From NCBI GenBank assembly GCA_015233155.1, contig JADFYG010000014.1, positions 33,139-97,138 on the forward strand: a stretch of 64,000 bases of DNA, read 5' to 3'. The notes under the pieces are model-generated. The model saw only the letters and a list, made by a program, of their open reading frames with translations, had not been told where the DNA came from and made no database searches. This document shows positions 24,651 through 34,770 of this stretch, piece by piece (positions within the stretch are counted from its first letter, which is position 1; each line of letters starts with the position of its first letter). A program made the position numbers and the translations under genes. This DNA comes from Candidatus Rifleibacteriota bacterium (GTDB lineage Bacteria > Muiribacteriota > Ozemobacteria > Ozemobacterales > Ozemobacteraceae).

Positions 24651-25645
24651 GCGAAAACGAAGAATTGATAGACCTGAGCGATGATGTCTCCCGCCATGTT
24701 CTTGCTGCGGGAAACGGTGGTTGGTCAGGACTGGAGCTTATAAAAGGCCTGTCAGGTATTCGCGTGCGCGCCCGGGGAAATCAGTTGATACTCACAGGCC
24801 TGGATGACCGGGTCGACCTTGTGAAGCGATTTTTACGAATTCTTCAGCGGCGCCTCGATACCGGAGAACAGATCGGGAAAGACGAACTGAAGCGTATGTT
24901 CGAAGAGTCAACGGAGTGTGGCACAAAACCCGAAACGAGTGTTTCAGTTCGTGAGAAACCTTACGATGAGCTTCTGACAACGCATTCCGGGCATGTGGTT
25001 CGTGCAAAAACGGCGAATCAGCAAGCCTATATTGATGCCATTCGTCATCATGACGTAACGATTTCGATCGGTCCGGCCGGAACCGGAAAGACATATCTGG
25101 CCATTGCCATGGCCGTACACGCGTTGCGGGAGCGACATGTCAGCCGTATAATTCTTTCACGCCCCACTATAGAAGCTGGTGAAAAATTGGGTTTTTTACC
25201 GGGCGACCTGATGGAAAAGGTTGATCCCCATTTCCGTCCCCTATACGACGCCCTCCAGGAATTCCTCGGAGTCTCCAGATTTCAGCAGCTTCTGCGACAA
25301 GGTATCATTGAAATTACACCGCTGGCTTACATGCGCGGACGTACCTTCAATGAAGCGTTCATCGTACTCGATGAAGCCCAGAACACGACGATTAAGCAGA
25401 TGCGAATGTTTCTGACCCGCATGGGACACGGATCAAAAGTCATTGTGACAGGTGATCGCACACAGGTCGATCTTCCGGATAGTCGCGACTCCTCTCTATT
25501 TACACTCCCGGAAGTCCTGAACAAAGTCGAGGGTGTGTCGTTCATTCAGCTTCGAGACCGCGATGTCATTCGGCATGAACTCGTGAAAGAGATAATTCGG
25601 GCGTATGAATCTTATTATCACGAAAATGACGAGTCGCCGCAATGA
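24647..25645 (+). CDS. phoH: PhoH-like ATPase (YbeZ type)
   Basis: A 332-aa cytoplasmic ATPase of the PhoH/YbeZ family, associated with RNA metabolism and ribosome maturation with YbeY. Walker A GPAGTGKTYLA (about residue 143) and Walker B FIVLDEAQNTT are clear; the N-terminal 90 residues resemble a KH-like domain. The phoH-pgpH-ybeY order with era downstream is the conserved arrangement. It overlaps both neighbours by 4 nt. Confidence 0.95.
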   Translation: MSENEELIDLSDDVSRHVLAAGNGGWSGLELIKGLSGIRVRARGNQLILTGLDDRVDLVKRFLRILQRRLDTGEQIGKDELKRMFEESTECGTKPETSVSVREKPYDELLTTHSGHVVRAKTANQQAYIDAIRHHDVTISIGPAGTGKTYLAIAMAVHALRERHVSRIILSRPTIEAGEKLGFLPGDLMEKVDPHFRPLYDALQEFLGVSRFQQLLRQGIIEITPLAYMRGRTFNEAFIVLDEAQNTTIKQMRMFLTRMGHGSKVIVTGDRTQVDLPDSRDSSLFTLPEVLNKVEGVSFIQLRDRDVIRHELVKEIIRAYESYYHENDESPQ

Positions 25646-27876
25646 CCGGAATTCCTGCCTCTGCAGCATCTTCGTCTTCTTTTATTTCCAGATTCCCTTT
25701 GTCGAGTTTCCTTGCCTGGCTGGAGATCCCCGTCAAGCGACAACGTACTTTTTTGTTGCAGCTTGGCATGTTTCTCGGTGCGGTGGTTCTGATTCTTTTT
25801 CTCGATCCCACCGGATTCAGTCCCGAAGTCGTCGAAGGAATGGTATGTCCAAAGACTATTCGTAGTCCAAAGAACATCAGCTTCGTCGATGAGCGTAAGA
25901 CTGACGAGCTACGTCGCCTGGAAGAAGAAAAAATTGAACCTGTTATAGCTCACATCGAAAATGCGGAAAATGAAATGACCAATCGGTGCAATCGGTTTTT
26001 CACTGCTGCCGACAATTATTTTCGAGACTTAAAAGACAAGGAACCGTCTGAGTTATCCAATGATTTGATAGCATCGTACTTTCCCACAGCCGATCGACTT
26101 CTCGATCTCGACTCACTAAAAGAACTGACGACTTTGCAAAAAGGTGAGTTTGATCGTTTGAAAAACGAAGCCCGCCAGATTATTCAGAATCTTGGGCAGG
26201 GAGTGATAACGAGTCGCAACCTTGAAAGCATGCGTGTGCAGGCAAAACGGCATGTGCTTGATCTGCCCGGCGGAAACCTTCTGCGACGCCTCATGACGGA
26301 TATAGTAAAAAATTGTCTGTCCGTAAACGCCATTGAGGACGAAAAGCAGACGCGCCAGCGGAAGGATCTTGCGTCACATGCGGTTGCAGCCGTAAAGCGT
26401 ACATTTCAGAAGGGCCAGAAAATCATAGATGAAGGTGTAATCGTAACGGCTGATGATGTCTATGTTTTACGCACCATGGAAAAACAGATTCACAAGAACC
26501 AGGCCTTGTCATTTCTGGGGAATTCACTCCTTGCAATCCTTCTCATTCTTACATCCCTGACACATTTGCGCTTAACACGCCATATGATTTTAAAAGATGT
26601 AGATCTGTTCCGACTCATGGGGGGTCTTTGGATTGCAGCCCTTTTAATGGGAAAAATAGTCTACGCCTTTGGAACCGCATACGAAGAACATGCACTGGCT
26701 ATTCTTTTTACACCATTGCCTGCCGTCGGACTGCTTATGGCTACCCTTCTCGATGTGCAGGTGGCTATCTTCCACCAGATGCTTCTGGGAGTATTGATGT
26801 TCGTCGTTGCCGAATCGAATGCACGCTTTGCAATAGTGGGGTTGATAGGCGGAGTGATCGGAGTTTTGGCCTGGCAGTCATCTTCACGAGACGTAAACAT
26901 TCGCGGCACTATCGGCTGGAGCGGTGTCCGCATCGGAGTTGGAAACGCAGTGGCGCTGTTATCTCTCATGATGCTCGATGCGGAAACTTTTGCTCTGATG
27001 AATGTCAATTCGGTCCTGGTAATGCTCGCTTGTGGATTTGGAAACGGCGTATTCGCAGGCATTCTTGCAAACGGAGTGTTGCCATATCTGGAAAACGCCT
27101 TTTCACTGGCAACCGGCTCACGATTACTTGAACTTACCGATCTCTCACAACCTCTCCTGAAACGCCTTGCTGAAGAAGCTCCAGGTACGTATCAGCACAG
27201 TTTGCTGGTTGCTAACCTGTCCGAGGCGGCAGCAATCGAAATTAATGGCGATGCTTTGTTATCGAAGATCGGTGGCTATTTTCATGACATCGGAAAGATC
27301 AAACGACCATTGTATTTCGCCGAAAATCAGTCCAATAACAATCAACACGATAATCTGACACCTTACATGTCGAGTCTGATTCTGGTCGGGCATATTCGTG
27401 ACGGCATCGATCTGGGACGAGAACATGGCCTCCCGGACCGCGTGATCTCATTTGTTCGCGAACACCACGGAACTACTCTCATCAGCTACTTTTACGAACA
27501 GGCAAAGACCGACACCACTGGCCAGGAAGTAAATGAGGAGCGATTCCGATATCCTGGACCGAAGCCACAAACCAAGGAAACCGCCATAGTAATGTTGGCC
27601 GATTCGGTCGAGGCAGCTTCGCGGACTTTGCCACAACGCACCCACAGCCGGATTGAAGGATTGGTCAAAAAAATCATCGAAAACAAACTTAATGACGAAA
27701 ACCAGCTTGATGAGAGCGATTTGACGCTGAAGGACATCGAAAAAATAGAGAGCTCCTTTGTCAGAGTACTGACTTCGATGTATCATGGCCGGGTTGATTA
27801 TCCCGGAAAGCTTTCTAATCAACCCAAGGGAGGCGCGGATGGAAGTTCTCATCAACAATCGGCAAAAGAAGATTAA
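25642..27876 (+). CDS. pgpH: 7TM-HD phosphohydrolase, PgpH-type c-di-AMP phosphodiesterase
   Basis: A 744-aa membrane protein. One N-terminal TM helix (about 38-57) precedes an extracytoplasmic 7TMR-HDED region (about 60-290), seven TM helices (about 295-490) and a cytoplasmic HD domain. HD-site residues are visible in GTYQHSLLVANLSE, YFHDIGKIKRP (His-Asp near 549) and VREHHGTTLISYF. PgpH in Listeria hydrolyses c-di-AMP; that substrate is inferred here from family membership. No diadenylate cyclase is present in the window. The last 38 nt overlap ybeY. Confidence 0.92.
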   Translation: MTGIPASAASSSSFISRFPLSSFLAWLEIPVKRQRTFLLQLGMFLGAVVLILFLDPTGFSPEVVEGMVCPKTIRSPKNISFVDERKTDELRRLEEEKIEPVIAHIENAENEMTNRCNRFFTAADNYFRDLKDKEPSELSNDLIASYFPTADRLLDLDSLKELTTLQKGEFDRLKNEARQIIQNLGQGVITSRNLESMRVQAKRHVLDLPGGNLLRRLMTDIVKNCLSVNAIEDEKQTRQRKDLASHAVAAVKRTFQKGQKIIDEGVIVTADDVYVLRTMEKQIHKNQALSFLGNSLLAILLILTSLTHLRLTRHMILKDVDLFRLMGGLWIAALLMGKIVYAFGTAYEEHALAILFTPLPAVGLLMATLLDVQVAIFHQMLLGVLMFVVAESNARFAIVGLIGGVIGVLAWQSSSRDVNIRGTIGWSGVRIGVGNAVALLSLMMLDAETFALMNVNSVLVMLACGFGNGVFAGILANGVLPYLENAFSLATGSRLLELTDLSQPLLKRLAEEAPGTYQHSLLVANLSEAAAIEINGDALLSKIGGYFHDIGKIKRPLYFAENQSNNNQHDNLTPYMSSLILVGHIRDGIDLGREHGLPDRVISFVREHHGTTLISYFYEQAKTDTTGQEVNEERFRYPGPKPQTKETAIVMLADSVEAASRTLPQRTHSRIEGLVKKIIENKLNDENQLDESDLTLKDIEKIESSFVRVLTSMYHGRVDYPGKLSNQPKGGADGSSHQQSAKED

Positions 27877-28393
27877 GATCAATACTCGCCGCATCCGGAC
27901 CATTGCCCAGGAAATAATGAAATTCGAAGGGCTTCCCGATCATGTCGAGTTGTCTGTGGTGTTTTGTGATGACGATTTTGTCCAGAAGCTGAACAATCAG
28001 TATCTTGGACATAACCGACCTACTGACGTTCTATCTTTTCCGATCGAGGAAGAAGAATTTGAGAGTGAAATTCGCATGATCGGCGATGTGGTAATCAGTG
28101 TGGAAGCCGCTTGTCGGCAGGCTGAAGAGCTGAAACACCCGGTTGAACTCGAAATAGTGTTTCTGTTAACCCACGGACTTCTGCATCTCATCGGCTACGA
28201 TCATTCCGTTAAATCAGCACTGGCCCGGATGAAACAGCGCGAAGAAACCATATGCAGCCTGCTGAGTGAAAAAAAACTTCTCAAGGATCTCGAAACGCAC
28301 AAGACCGCTGCTCCTTTGATCAAAAGGGCGGTGACACCTTCTGACGCTCAGAATGATTCCGATGACAAGGGGACTGGGAGAACTGAAAATTAG
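27839..28393 (+). CDS. ybeY: Endoribonuclease YbeY
   Basis: A zinc-dependent RNase acting in 16S rRNA 3'-end maturation and ribosome quality control. The metal motif H-x3-H-x5-H is seen as HGLLHLIGYDH; RPTDVLSFP is also diagnostic. The frame is open from 27785, but ATG 27839 follows GGGAGG and matches the family N-terminus (MEVLINNRQ). It overlaps pgpH by 38 nt. At 184 aa it carries about 30 extra, polar C-terminal residues. Confidence 0.95.
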   Translation: MEVLINNRQKKIKINTRRIRTIAQEIMKFEGLPDHVELSVVFCDDDFVQKLNNQYLGHNRPTDVLSFPIEEEEFESEIRMIGDVVISVEAACRQAEELKHPVELEIVFLLTHGLLHLIGYDHSVKSALARMKQREETICSLLSEKKLLKDLETHKTAAPLIKRAVTPSDAQNDSDDKGTGRTEN

Positions 28394-28407
28394 TTATTCG
28401 AAAAGGT

Positions 28408-28430
28408 TGTGCATCTGTTCTTCATGCACA
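28408..28430 (+). other. Small inverted repeat after ybeY
   Basis: TGTGCAT (28408-28414) and ATGCACA (28424-28430) form a 7-bp stem with a 9-nt loop. No U-run follows, so it is at best a weak terminator or RNA-stabilising end. Confidence 0.3.
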
Positions 28431-28488
28431 TTAGAGCGACTTGCAAAATTATGTGGCAATCATGAGTGAATACGCATCGTCCATTTGT

Positions 28489-28513
28489 AGGGGCGGGTTT
28501 CAAACCCGCCCCT
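28489..28513. repeat. Near-perfect palindrome AGGGGCGGGTTT
   Basis: AGGGGCGGGTTT (28489-28500), one C, then the exact complement (28502-28513). It lies between ybeY and the CNNM gene with no U-tract, and looks like a dispersed REP-like palindrome rather than a terminator. The outline TAGGGG..CCCCT is shared with 3198-3221. Confidence 0.7.
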
Positions 28514-28628
28514 GTGTGGTGTTTCGTGGATATTGCAAGCACCTCATTAGTTTCGTGATAATAAACGTATTCCGACTCTTCCCTCATCTTTCTTGTTTTT
28601 GTATGTTGAGAAATTGCCGAGTATCATA

Positions 28629-29951
28629 ATGGAAATCTTTGTTTTCATTGCCTTGCTGTGCATGTCGGCGTTTTTTTCAGCGACCGAGACAGCATTCTTT
28701 TCTCTTTCTCCTCTGCGCCTGAAAAAAGTCGAGGATGAAGGAGACCCCCGGGCATCCGAAATACTCGCCATAATAGCCGATAAACAACGCCTTCTGATCT
28801 CACTTCTCCTTGGAAATACTCTTGTGAACGTCGTATCGACAGCGTTGGCGACGCGATTCATTCTTAGATTCGTCGAGAGCTCTGATTTTTTCAGAAATTC
28901 GATCTTCGGTAATTCAGCTTCAATCGGCGTGGCAATAGCATCGGTATTCATGACAATAATGATTCTCATTTGTGGGGAAATCACCCCAAAGACAGTTGCA
29001 ATCTTCAATGCCTTCAACTTCGCCTGTATCGCCGTGTTTCCACTGAAGATCCTGCTGGCGATTACCAATCCTGTCAATCGAGTGGTGCGATGGATTCTGC
29101 AAAAAACATTCCCGGATTACTCCGACTGGAACCGTAATCTCGGTTCGGCGACCACACTCGATGAAATCGATAGTTATTTTTCACTTGGCGAGGAGGTCGG
29201 AATCATCGAGCGAGATGAAAAGAAGATGATTTCATCTGTATTTGAATTTGGGGACACATTGGTTCGTGAAGTAATGGTTCCTCGCCCTGACATCGTGGCA
29301 ATCCCTCAGAATATTGCACTCGAATCATTGTTAAAGCTGATTCGTGATGACGGACATTCCAGATTTCCAGTATATGAAGGAACACTTGATCGGGTCACAG
29401 GTGCATTGTATGTGAAAGACATTCTGGTTCGTTATGAAGAACTCAGGAATGCCGGTACGTTTGAAATTGCGAAACTGCTTCGGCCTGCCTATATTGTTCC
29501 CGAGACAAAGAAGCTCGACGAATTATTGAAAGAATTTCAAAAACGGAAGCTCCACATGGCAGTCGTCGTCGATGAATACGGTGGAATTTCCGGCCTTGTC
29601 ACTATCGAAGACCTGCTCGAGGAAATCGTGGGCGAAATAGTCGATGAATACGACCAGGATGAACAGGCACCGATCGTGCAAATTGAACCCGGAATATATA
29701 GCGTAGATGCGCGGGCATCTATTGAAGATCTTGAAGCCGAACTAGGTGCCACGTTCGATCATGAAGATTCTGAAACCGTCGGCGGGTTTGTTCTCGAAAA
29801 ACTTGGACGCATCCCACGACGCGATGAAAAAGTCGATGACCCGGCAGGACTGTTCGTCGTTTCCGAAATCAAGGGGAACCGAATTCTTCGCCTGCGCGTG
29901 ACAAAAAAGACGACATCCAATACGACCACTCCGGAGCGGGAAGTCAACTGA
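28629..29951 (+). CDS. CNNM/CorC-type transporter-like protein (DUF21-CBS-HlyC), copy 1
   Basis: A 440-aa membrane protein. DUF21 region with about four hydrophobic segments (1-185, starting [11 protein letters not shown] and [11 protein letters not shown]), CBS pair (about 205-330, [35 protein letters not shown]) and CorC_HlyC C-terminal domain. The family is linked to Mg2+/Co2+ efflux and membrane-stress tolerance. The frame is open from a TTG at 28593; ATG 28629 is preferred because DUF21 starts there, though its Shine-Dalgarno sequence is weak. The paralogue follows 4 nt after the stop codon. Confidence 0.9.
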   Translation: MEIFVFIALLCMSAFFSATETAFFSLSPLRLKKVEDEGDPRASEILAIIADKQRLLISLLLGNTLVNVVSTALATRFILRFVESSDFFRNSIFGNSASIGVAIASVFMTIMILICGEITPKTVAIFNAFNFACIAVFPLKILLAITNPVNRVVRWILQKTFPDYSDWNRNLGSATTLDEIDSYFSLGEEVGIIERDEKKMISSVFEFGDTLVREVMVPRPDIVAIPQNIALESLLKLIRDDGHSRFPVYEGTLDRVTGALYVKDILVRYEELRNAGTFEIAKLLRPAYIVPETKKLDELLKEFQKRKLHMAVVVDEYGGISGLVTIEDLLEEIVGEIVDEYDQDEQAPIVQIEPGIYSVDARASIEDLEAELGATFDHEDSETVGGFVLEKLGRIPRRDEKVDDPAGLFVVSEIKGNRILRLRVTKKTTSNTTTPEREVN

Positions 29952-29955
29952 ATTC

Positions 29956-31212
29956 ATGCCGGTATTCATTTCCGTTCTTCTGATCGTTTTTTTTCTGTTT
30001 CTCTGTTACGTTTTTTCCGGTGTGGAAACAGGTGTCGTTTCGCTCGACGTCCACCTTTTGAGACATCGCGCCTCCACCCCGGAAGGAGTCGGCGAACGCG
30101 TATTATTACGCTATTCGCGATCTCCAGAACGTTTTCTGGCGATGACTCTCATCTGTATCAATATGAGCAATGTTGCCGTAGCATCTCTGTCGACGGAACT
30201 GTTCGAACGATTTGCGCCATGGGCGCTCTCCATAGGTACTGCCGGAGTCGCTTTTTTTCTGTTTGTGTTTTGCGAATTGATGCCTAAGACCATGTTTGCC
30301 GCTCATCCTCTTGAGCGATCTCTGCAATTTTTGAAGATCATCATGTTCTTCGACCGCCTGCTGACTGTACCTGTCAGTGTGATGACTTTTGTGACTCGCA
30401 CCCTGATCGACGCGCTCGGCCTTCGAGGTGATCGACGCAAGGGCAATATCTCACGCGACGAATTACTGGTCCTGCTCTCGCTGGGAGCATCATCAGGCAC
30501 TCTTCGGGAACGCCCGCACAGAATGGCACGTGGAATCATCAGCTTGAAAGATACCCGGGTTTGTGAGATCATGATTCCACGGGTAAAAGTGACGGCGTTC
30601 GACGTTAATCTTCCGCTGATTCGTGCCCGGGAAATCATCCGGGAGAGTGGTTTTTCCCGAATTCCGGTGTATGAAGGAAGCATAGATCAGGTGATGGGTG
30701 TGGTCTATTTCAAAGATCTTTTCCTGAAAGAAGGAAGTATTGTTTCCTTACGAGAACTTGCCTCACCTCCGCTGGTTGTTCCTGAGACAAGCAGTGCCTA
30801 TGACCTTTTGCGGCTGATGCAGAAAAAAAATATTCAGGTCGCGATAGCTGTCGATGAGTATGGCGCAACCGCCGGAATGGTCACTCTCGAAGATGTGCTT
30901 GAAGAGGTTGTTGGCGAGATACACGACGAGCACGATGACGGAACGCTTCCATGGAGATTCAATGACGATGGGTCGGTAACCCTGAAGGCCGAAATCGGTC
31001 TCAATACTCTTTTTCACGAAACAGGGATAGATTTTGTCGATGAAGAACAGGTCGCAACCCTCAACGGAATAATCCTCCTGCGATTAGGCCATATTCCCGC
31101 TGCTGGCGAGTCTCTGATTATTCGTGGACGGCGAATCGAAATTCTGGCAGCCGAAGGAAAACGGGTTATTTCCGTTCGTATTTTACCATCCGCGGAGTCC
31201 CTCCATTCATGA
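29956..31212 (+). CDS. CNNM/CorC-type transporter-like protein, copy 2
   Basis: A 418-aa paralogue with the same order: DUF21 (SGVETGVVSLDVHLLRHR; about 1-150), CBS pair (MIPRVKVTAFD, DEYGATAGMVTLEDVLEEVVGEI) and CorC_HlyC domain. Tandem pairs may form heteromeric complexes; this is inference. It overlaps the DUF502 gene by 4 nt, so the pair is part of the envelope end of the operon leading to era. Confidence 0.9.
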   Translation: MPVFISVLLIVFFLFLCYVFSGVETGVVSLDVHLLRHRASTPEGVGERVLLRYSRSPERFLAMTLICINMSNVAVASLSTELFERFAPWALSIGTAGVAFFLFVFCELMPKTMFAAHPLERSLQFLKIIMFFDRLLTVPVSVMTFVTRTLIDALGLRGDRRKGNISRDELLVLLSLGASSGTLRERPHRMARGIISLKDTRVCEIMIPRVKVTAFDVNLPLIRAREIIRESGFSRIPVYEGSIDQVMGVVYFKDLFLKEGSIVSLRELASPPLVVPETSSAYDLLRLMQKKNIQVAIAVDEYGATAGMVTLEDVLEEVVGEIHDEHDDGTLPWRFNDDGSVTLKAEIGLNTLFHETGIDFVDEEQVATLNGIILLRLGHIPAAGESLIIRGRRIEILAAEGKRVISVRILPSAESLHS

Positions 31213-31916
31213 GCATGGATCGAGAGCGCCTCCGAAATATCGCCAATCCGATGCTTGACAGTCTCGTAGCTTTGTATGGCTTCCTGCGAAGCTATTTTTT
31301 CACCGGACTTATTCTCGTTGTTCCCATGGTCGTGACCATCTACGTCATGCTCTGGATATTCACTTACGCCGACGGCATTCTGGGAAATGCTCTTCGTGAA
31401 GCTCTCGGATACTCCATTCCTGGCGTCGGGCTCATTTCGACCGGCCTGGTACTGGTATTCGCCGGAATGCTGGCACAAAACATCATCGGAAGCCGACTTC
31501 TTAAATGGATCGACTTTTCTCTCGAAAGCCTTCCGGTCGTTCGCTCGCTTTACATAGGGGTAAAACAGGTTTCTGACGTGTTATTTCAGAAACAGCAGGG
31601 CGAGTTTCAACGAGTGGTCATGGTCGAATATCCGAAAGAAGACAGTTGGGTCCTGGGCTTCGTAACCGGAGATTTCTCAGGCTCTACGGCCTCTCCGCCC
31701 CTACCCTCACTTATGGTCTGCGTCTTCGTTCCAACGACTCCCAACCCGACATCCGGTTTTCTGCTCATTCTCGAAAAACGAAAAATCAGGGACACCAATC
31801 TCGGTATCGAGGAAGCAATGAAAATGATTATCTCCGGCGGACTGGTCCGCCCCGGAAACCTTTCCGGAACCGCGGTTGCCCTTCCCGCGGCGGAGGATTT
31901 CACAATTCCGCACTGA
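31209..31916 (+). CDS. DUF502 family membrane protein
   Basis: A 235-aa protein with two strong hydrophobic segments (FFTGLILVVPMVVTIYVMLW and GVGLISTGLVLVFAGMLAQNI) followed by the family sequence IPLVRSLY-like segment, here LPVVRSLYIGVKQVSD. Function of DUF502 is not established. It overlaps the upstream gene by 4 nt and ends just before the DUF3048 gene. Confidence 0.85.
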   Translation: MSMDRERLRNIANPMLDSLVALYGFLRSYFFTGLILVVPMVVTIYVMLWIFTYADGILGNALREALGYSIPGVGLISTGLVLVFAGMLAQNIIGSRLLKWIDFSLESLPVVRSLYIGVKQVSDVLFQKQQGEFQRVVMVEYPKEDSWVLGFVTGDFSGSTASPPLPSLMVCVFVPTTPNPTSGFLLILEKRKIRDTNLGIEEAMKMIISGGLVRPGNLSGTAVALPAAEDFTIPH

Positions 31917-31942
31917 TGCGTTCCACCGGAAGACAAACAGCC

Positions 31943-33724
31943 ATGAACCTTAGATTTTCGCTTGTGTTTTGTATAGTTTTTTTGTGTTCACTTTCTTTGT
32001 GTTCTGGGTTTCAAACACCAGTTACCGCTCAGGACAACAATCCCATGCGCAATTATCTTGAGATGCGCGACTCCATGAACGTAATGAAGGCAGAAATAGA
32101 GAATCGCCTTTTCGCTTCGCCCCTGGTTATGCCGCCTGCCAGTGCATCCGATAAACTCGATCCGGTTCAACTGAAGCAGAAACTGAACGCCATCGAAAAA
32201 GGCATCAACAGCATTGAGCAGTCCCAGGACCCCTTGGCTATCTACTATCGCGAACGCTTGACGGTATTGTTAAACGCTACACGTTCTCTTCTGCCGGCTT
32301 TGGAAAAACGCCTTGCCATGACTAAGGAATCGATCTCATCCGCTCCAACTCGCCCTGTCAGCATCTCCACGAAAAATCCGGTTTCTCCACCGAAATATAT
32401 GAACGGGAGCGCTTCCCCTGTTATTCACACAGCTATTCCTATGCCTTTGCCTACTTCTGTGCGAAAAGTGAAACGCAAGGTTTATTTTCAAACGTTGGGT
32501 TTACGAAGCATGACTTCACGAGCGTTCGGGAAAAAAACTCCCATGGCGCTTTCAATTGCCTCTCATTCCATCAATGTTCCCACAGCTTCTGATTCCACTA
32601 CTGTTAATGTTCTTCCGGCTTCTATTTCCGTTACCGTCAATGTTCCTACGGCTTCTGATTCCGTTACCGTTAGTGTTCCTACGGCTTCTGATTCCGTTAC
32701 CGTTAATGTTCATCCGGCTTCTAATTCCGTTACCTTGAGCGCATTGCCCGTATCCACCGAAACCCCACCTGTAAAAATGTCACCCATCGGGCCCTCTAAC
32801 GGAGAAAATCCCCAAATACACAATTCTCCCGGAATGCGACCGATCGCGATCATGATAGAGAATCATAATCAGGCACGTCCACAAACAGGCCTCGAAGAAG
32901 CAGAAGTTGTTTATGAAATTCCTGTCGAGGGCGGAATCACACGCTTTATGGCTTTGTTCTACCATGTAGCGGGAATCATCGGACCAGTACGCAGCTGTAG
33001 AGACTACTTCATCGACCGGGCACTTGAAGTTAATGCACTTTATGTTCATTGCGGCGGAAGCCCACAGGGATATCAGCATATTGAAGACGCCAAGGTGCTT
33101 TCAATAGATGAGATCAGCAATGGAGAACCGTTTTTCCGGGATATGTCACGCAAGCCTCCGCATAATCTGTATGCAAAAATGAAAAACATCATCGATTACG
33201 AGGCGCAAAAATTCCCCATGGAGTTGCCATATCAGAAGGTTCCATTACTATACGGACTCAAGCCGACCGCTTCGCATCGCGTTAATAACGGAGTGACCAT
33301 TCAGTATCACTCAAACTATTCTGTCGCCTATAGGTTCAATTCCAGAAGAAATTCGTATGATCGATATATGAATGGCCTTCAACACCTGGACAGGGTCTCC
33401 ATGAGACCCCTCACCCCCGGAACCATAATCATCCAGGAAGCAGCCATGAAAGTCATTGACGAAAAAGGGCGCCAGGATATTTCATTCATAGGCCAAGGAC
33501 GTGCGTTTATAATGTTCGGAGGAACAATTATTCCTGCAATCTGGAAAAAATCAGCTATTAGGGAGTTTTCTCGTTTTTTTGACGAACAGGGAAACCCTAT
33601 TGTTTTTTCCAATACTCAACCCATCTGGATACAAGTGGTTTCACCGACAAACCAGGTTACATTCGATCCGCCGTTAGAACTCAACACAGCCGCGATTGTG
33701 GCGCCGGCAAAGGAAACACAATGA
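31943..33724 (+). CDS. Exported DUF3048 protein with 11-residue repeats
   Basis: A 593-aa secreted protein. A signal peptide (MNLRFSLVFCIVFLCSLSL) leads to a helical region, a Ser/Thr/Pro-rich linker with five 11-residue repeats (DNA 32573-32737) and the DUF3048 domain from about residue 293 (RPIAIMIENHNQARPQTGL, GPVRSCRDYFID). DUF3048 is the domain of Bacillus lipoprotein YerB; its activity is unknown. The frame is open upstream into DUF502, but the signal peptide dictates 31943, or 31916 at the earliest. The end overlaps era (ATGA). Confidence 0.85.
   Translation: MNLRFSLVFCIVFLCSLSLCSGFQTPVTAQDNNPMRNYLEMRDSMNVMKAEIENRLFASPLVMPPASASDKLDPVQLKQKLNAIEKGINSIEQSQDPLAIYYRERLTVLLNATRSLLPALEKRLAMTKESISSAPTRPVSISTKNPVSPPKYMNGSASPVIHTAIPMPLPTSVRKVKRKVYFQTLGLRSMTSRAFGKKTPMALSIASHSINVPTASDSTTVNVLPASISVTVNVPTASDSVTVSVPTASDSVTVNVHPASNSVTLSALPVSTETPPVKMSPIGPSNGENPQIHNSPGMRPIAIMIENHNQARPQTGLEEAEVVYEIPVEGGITRFMALFYHVAGIIGPVRSCRDYFIDRALEVNALYVHCGGSPQGYQHIEDAKVLSIDEISNGEPFFRDMSRKPPHNLYAKMKNIIDYEAQKFPMELPYQKVPLLYGLKPTASHRVNNGVTIQYHSNYSVAYRFNSRRNSYDRYMNGLQHLDRVSMRPLTPGTIIIQEAAMKVIDEKGRQDISFIGQGRAFIMFGGTIIPAIWKKSAIREFSRFFDEQGNPIVFSNTQPIWIQVVSPTNQVTFDPPLELNTAAIVAPAKETQ
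32573..32737 (+). repeat. Five tandem 33-bp repeats inside the DUF3048 gene
   Basis: Five in-frame 33-bp units encode variants of NVPTASDSVTV. The third and fourth units are nearly identical while outer units are diverged. They form a disordered Ser/Thr/Val linker between the signal-peptide part and the DUF3048 domain. Confidence 0.85.
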
Positions 33725-34650
33725 AGTCATCAGCAATCGAAACTCGTTTCGGCGCAATCGGCGTTTTCGGACGGGCAAATGCCGGAAAATCAACTCTCGT
33801 GAATACCCTTGTCGGGGAACACGTGTCGATTGTTTCGGCGAAGCCACAGACCACACGGCGTCGCATTCTCGGCATCCTGACTCGAGGCTCGGACCAGATC
33901 GTTTTTTGTGACACTCCGGGAATGCACCCGATAAGGAACAAGCTTGATGCCTTCATGGCAACCGAGATATCAGAGACGCTTCGCGGGCTTCAGGCGGCAA
34001 TGTTCCTGGTCGATGCATCTGACCCGCGCCCCGAAGAAGACGCAGTCTATCTTTCCAATGTGGTTAAGTTACTCGATGGGCCACTGATGCTGGTATTCAC
34101 AAAAATGGATATCCTGGAAAAACGAGTCTGTAAAGCGGATGCAACTGCCAAAATTCGGGAACTCGAAGAACAATATCGTTCCAAGACAAAATTCAGCGGT
34201 GTGTTTGCCGTTTCCTCAACCCGCAATGCCGGACTCGCAGACCTGCTTGAGAAGCTTAAAACGTTGCTTGTGCCAGGAGCGCATGCATATAGTGCTGATG
34301 ATTACACTACGCAAAGTGAACGCGAGATTGTCGAAGAGGTTATCCGGGAAGAGATTCTGAAAAAATATCGTGATGAGGTTCCGCATTCCGTGGCAGTTAT
34401 TGTCCAGGATTTTCAGGAACGTGAAAATGGAAAGACTGTTGTAACGGTTGATCTGATCCTGGAAAAGAGTAGTCATAAGAAGATTATTATCGGCAGCGGG
34501 GGCGAGGGAATAAAAGCACTTGGGATTTCAGCCCGCGAACACCTGAATCAGTTGCTCGGGCGCGATCTGTATCTTGAATTATGGGTAAGGATAAGAGCAA
34601 ATTGGCGAAAAGATGACGTTTGGGTTCGCCGTATGGGATATCATCGTTGA
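33721..34650 (+). CDS. era: GTPase Era
   Basis: A 309-aa GTPase acting on 16S rRNA 3' end and 30S maturation. G1 GRANAGKSTL, G2 KPQTTRRRI, G3 DTPGM, G4 FTKMD (Thr replaces the usual Asn) and a C-terminal KH domain (KKIIIGSGGEGIK). ATG overlaps the stop of the DUF3048 gene. Era near ybeY/phoH is a widespread arrangement, although here four envelope genes are inserted between them. Confidence 0.95.
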   Translation: MKSSAIETRFGAIGVFGRANAGKSTLVNTLVGEHVSIVSAKPQTTRRRILGILTRGSDQIVFCDTPGMHPIRNKLDAFMATEISETLRGLQAAMFLVDASDPRPEEDAVYLSNVVKLLDGPLMLVFTKMDILEKRVCKADATAKIRELEEQYRSKTKFSGVFAVSSTRNAGLADLLEKLKTLLVPGAHAYSADDYTTQSEREIVEEVIREEILKKYRDEVPHSVAVIVQDFQERENGKTVVTVDLILEKSSHKKIIIGSGGEGIKALGISAREHLNQLLGRDLYLELWVRIRANWRKDDVWVRRMGYHR

Positions 34651-34770
34651 AAGAATTAGATACCCGATCGATTATCGCGCATATCGATTACCATCCATTA
34701 TCGCAACTCCGTCGAATACCTGAATACATTTGTTATCATGTGCGAACACTACTGTGAAGAGGGTTAAAGC

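Noticed and set aside
32573..32737. 33-bp tandem repeats as CRISPR-like array
   Set aside because: Units are contiguous without spacers and keep the reading frame of a secreted protein.
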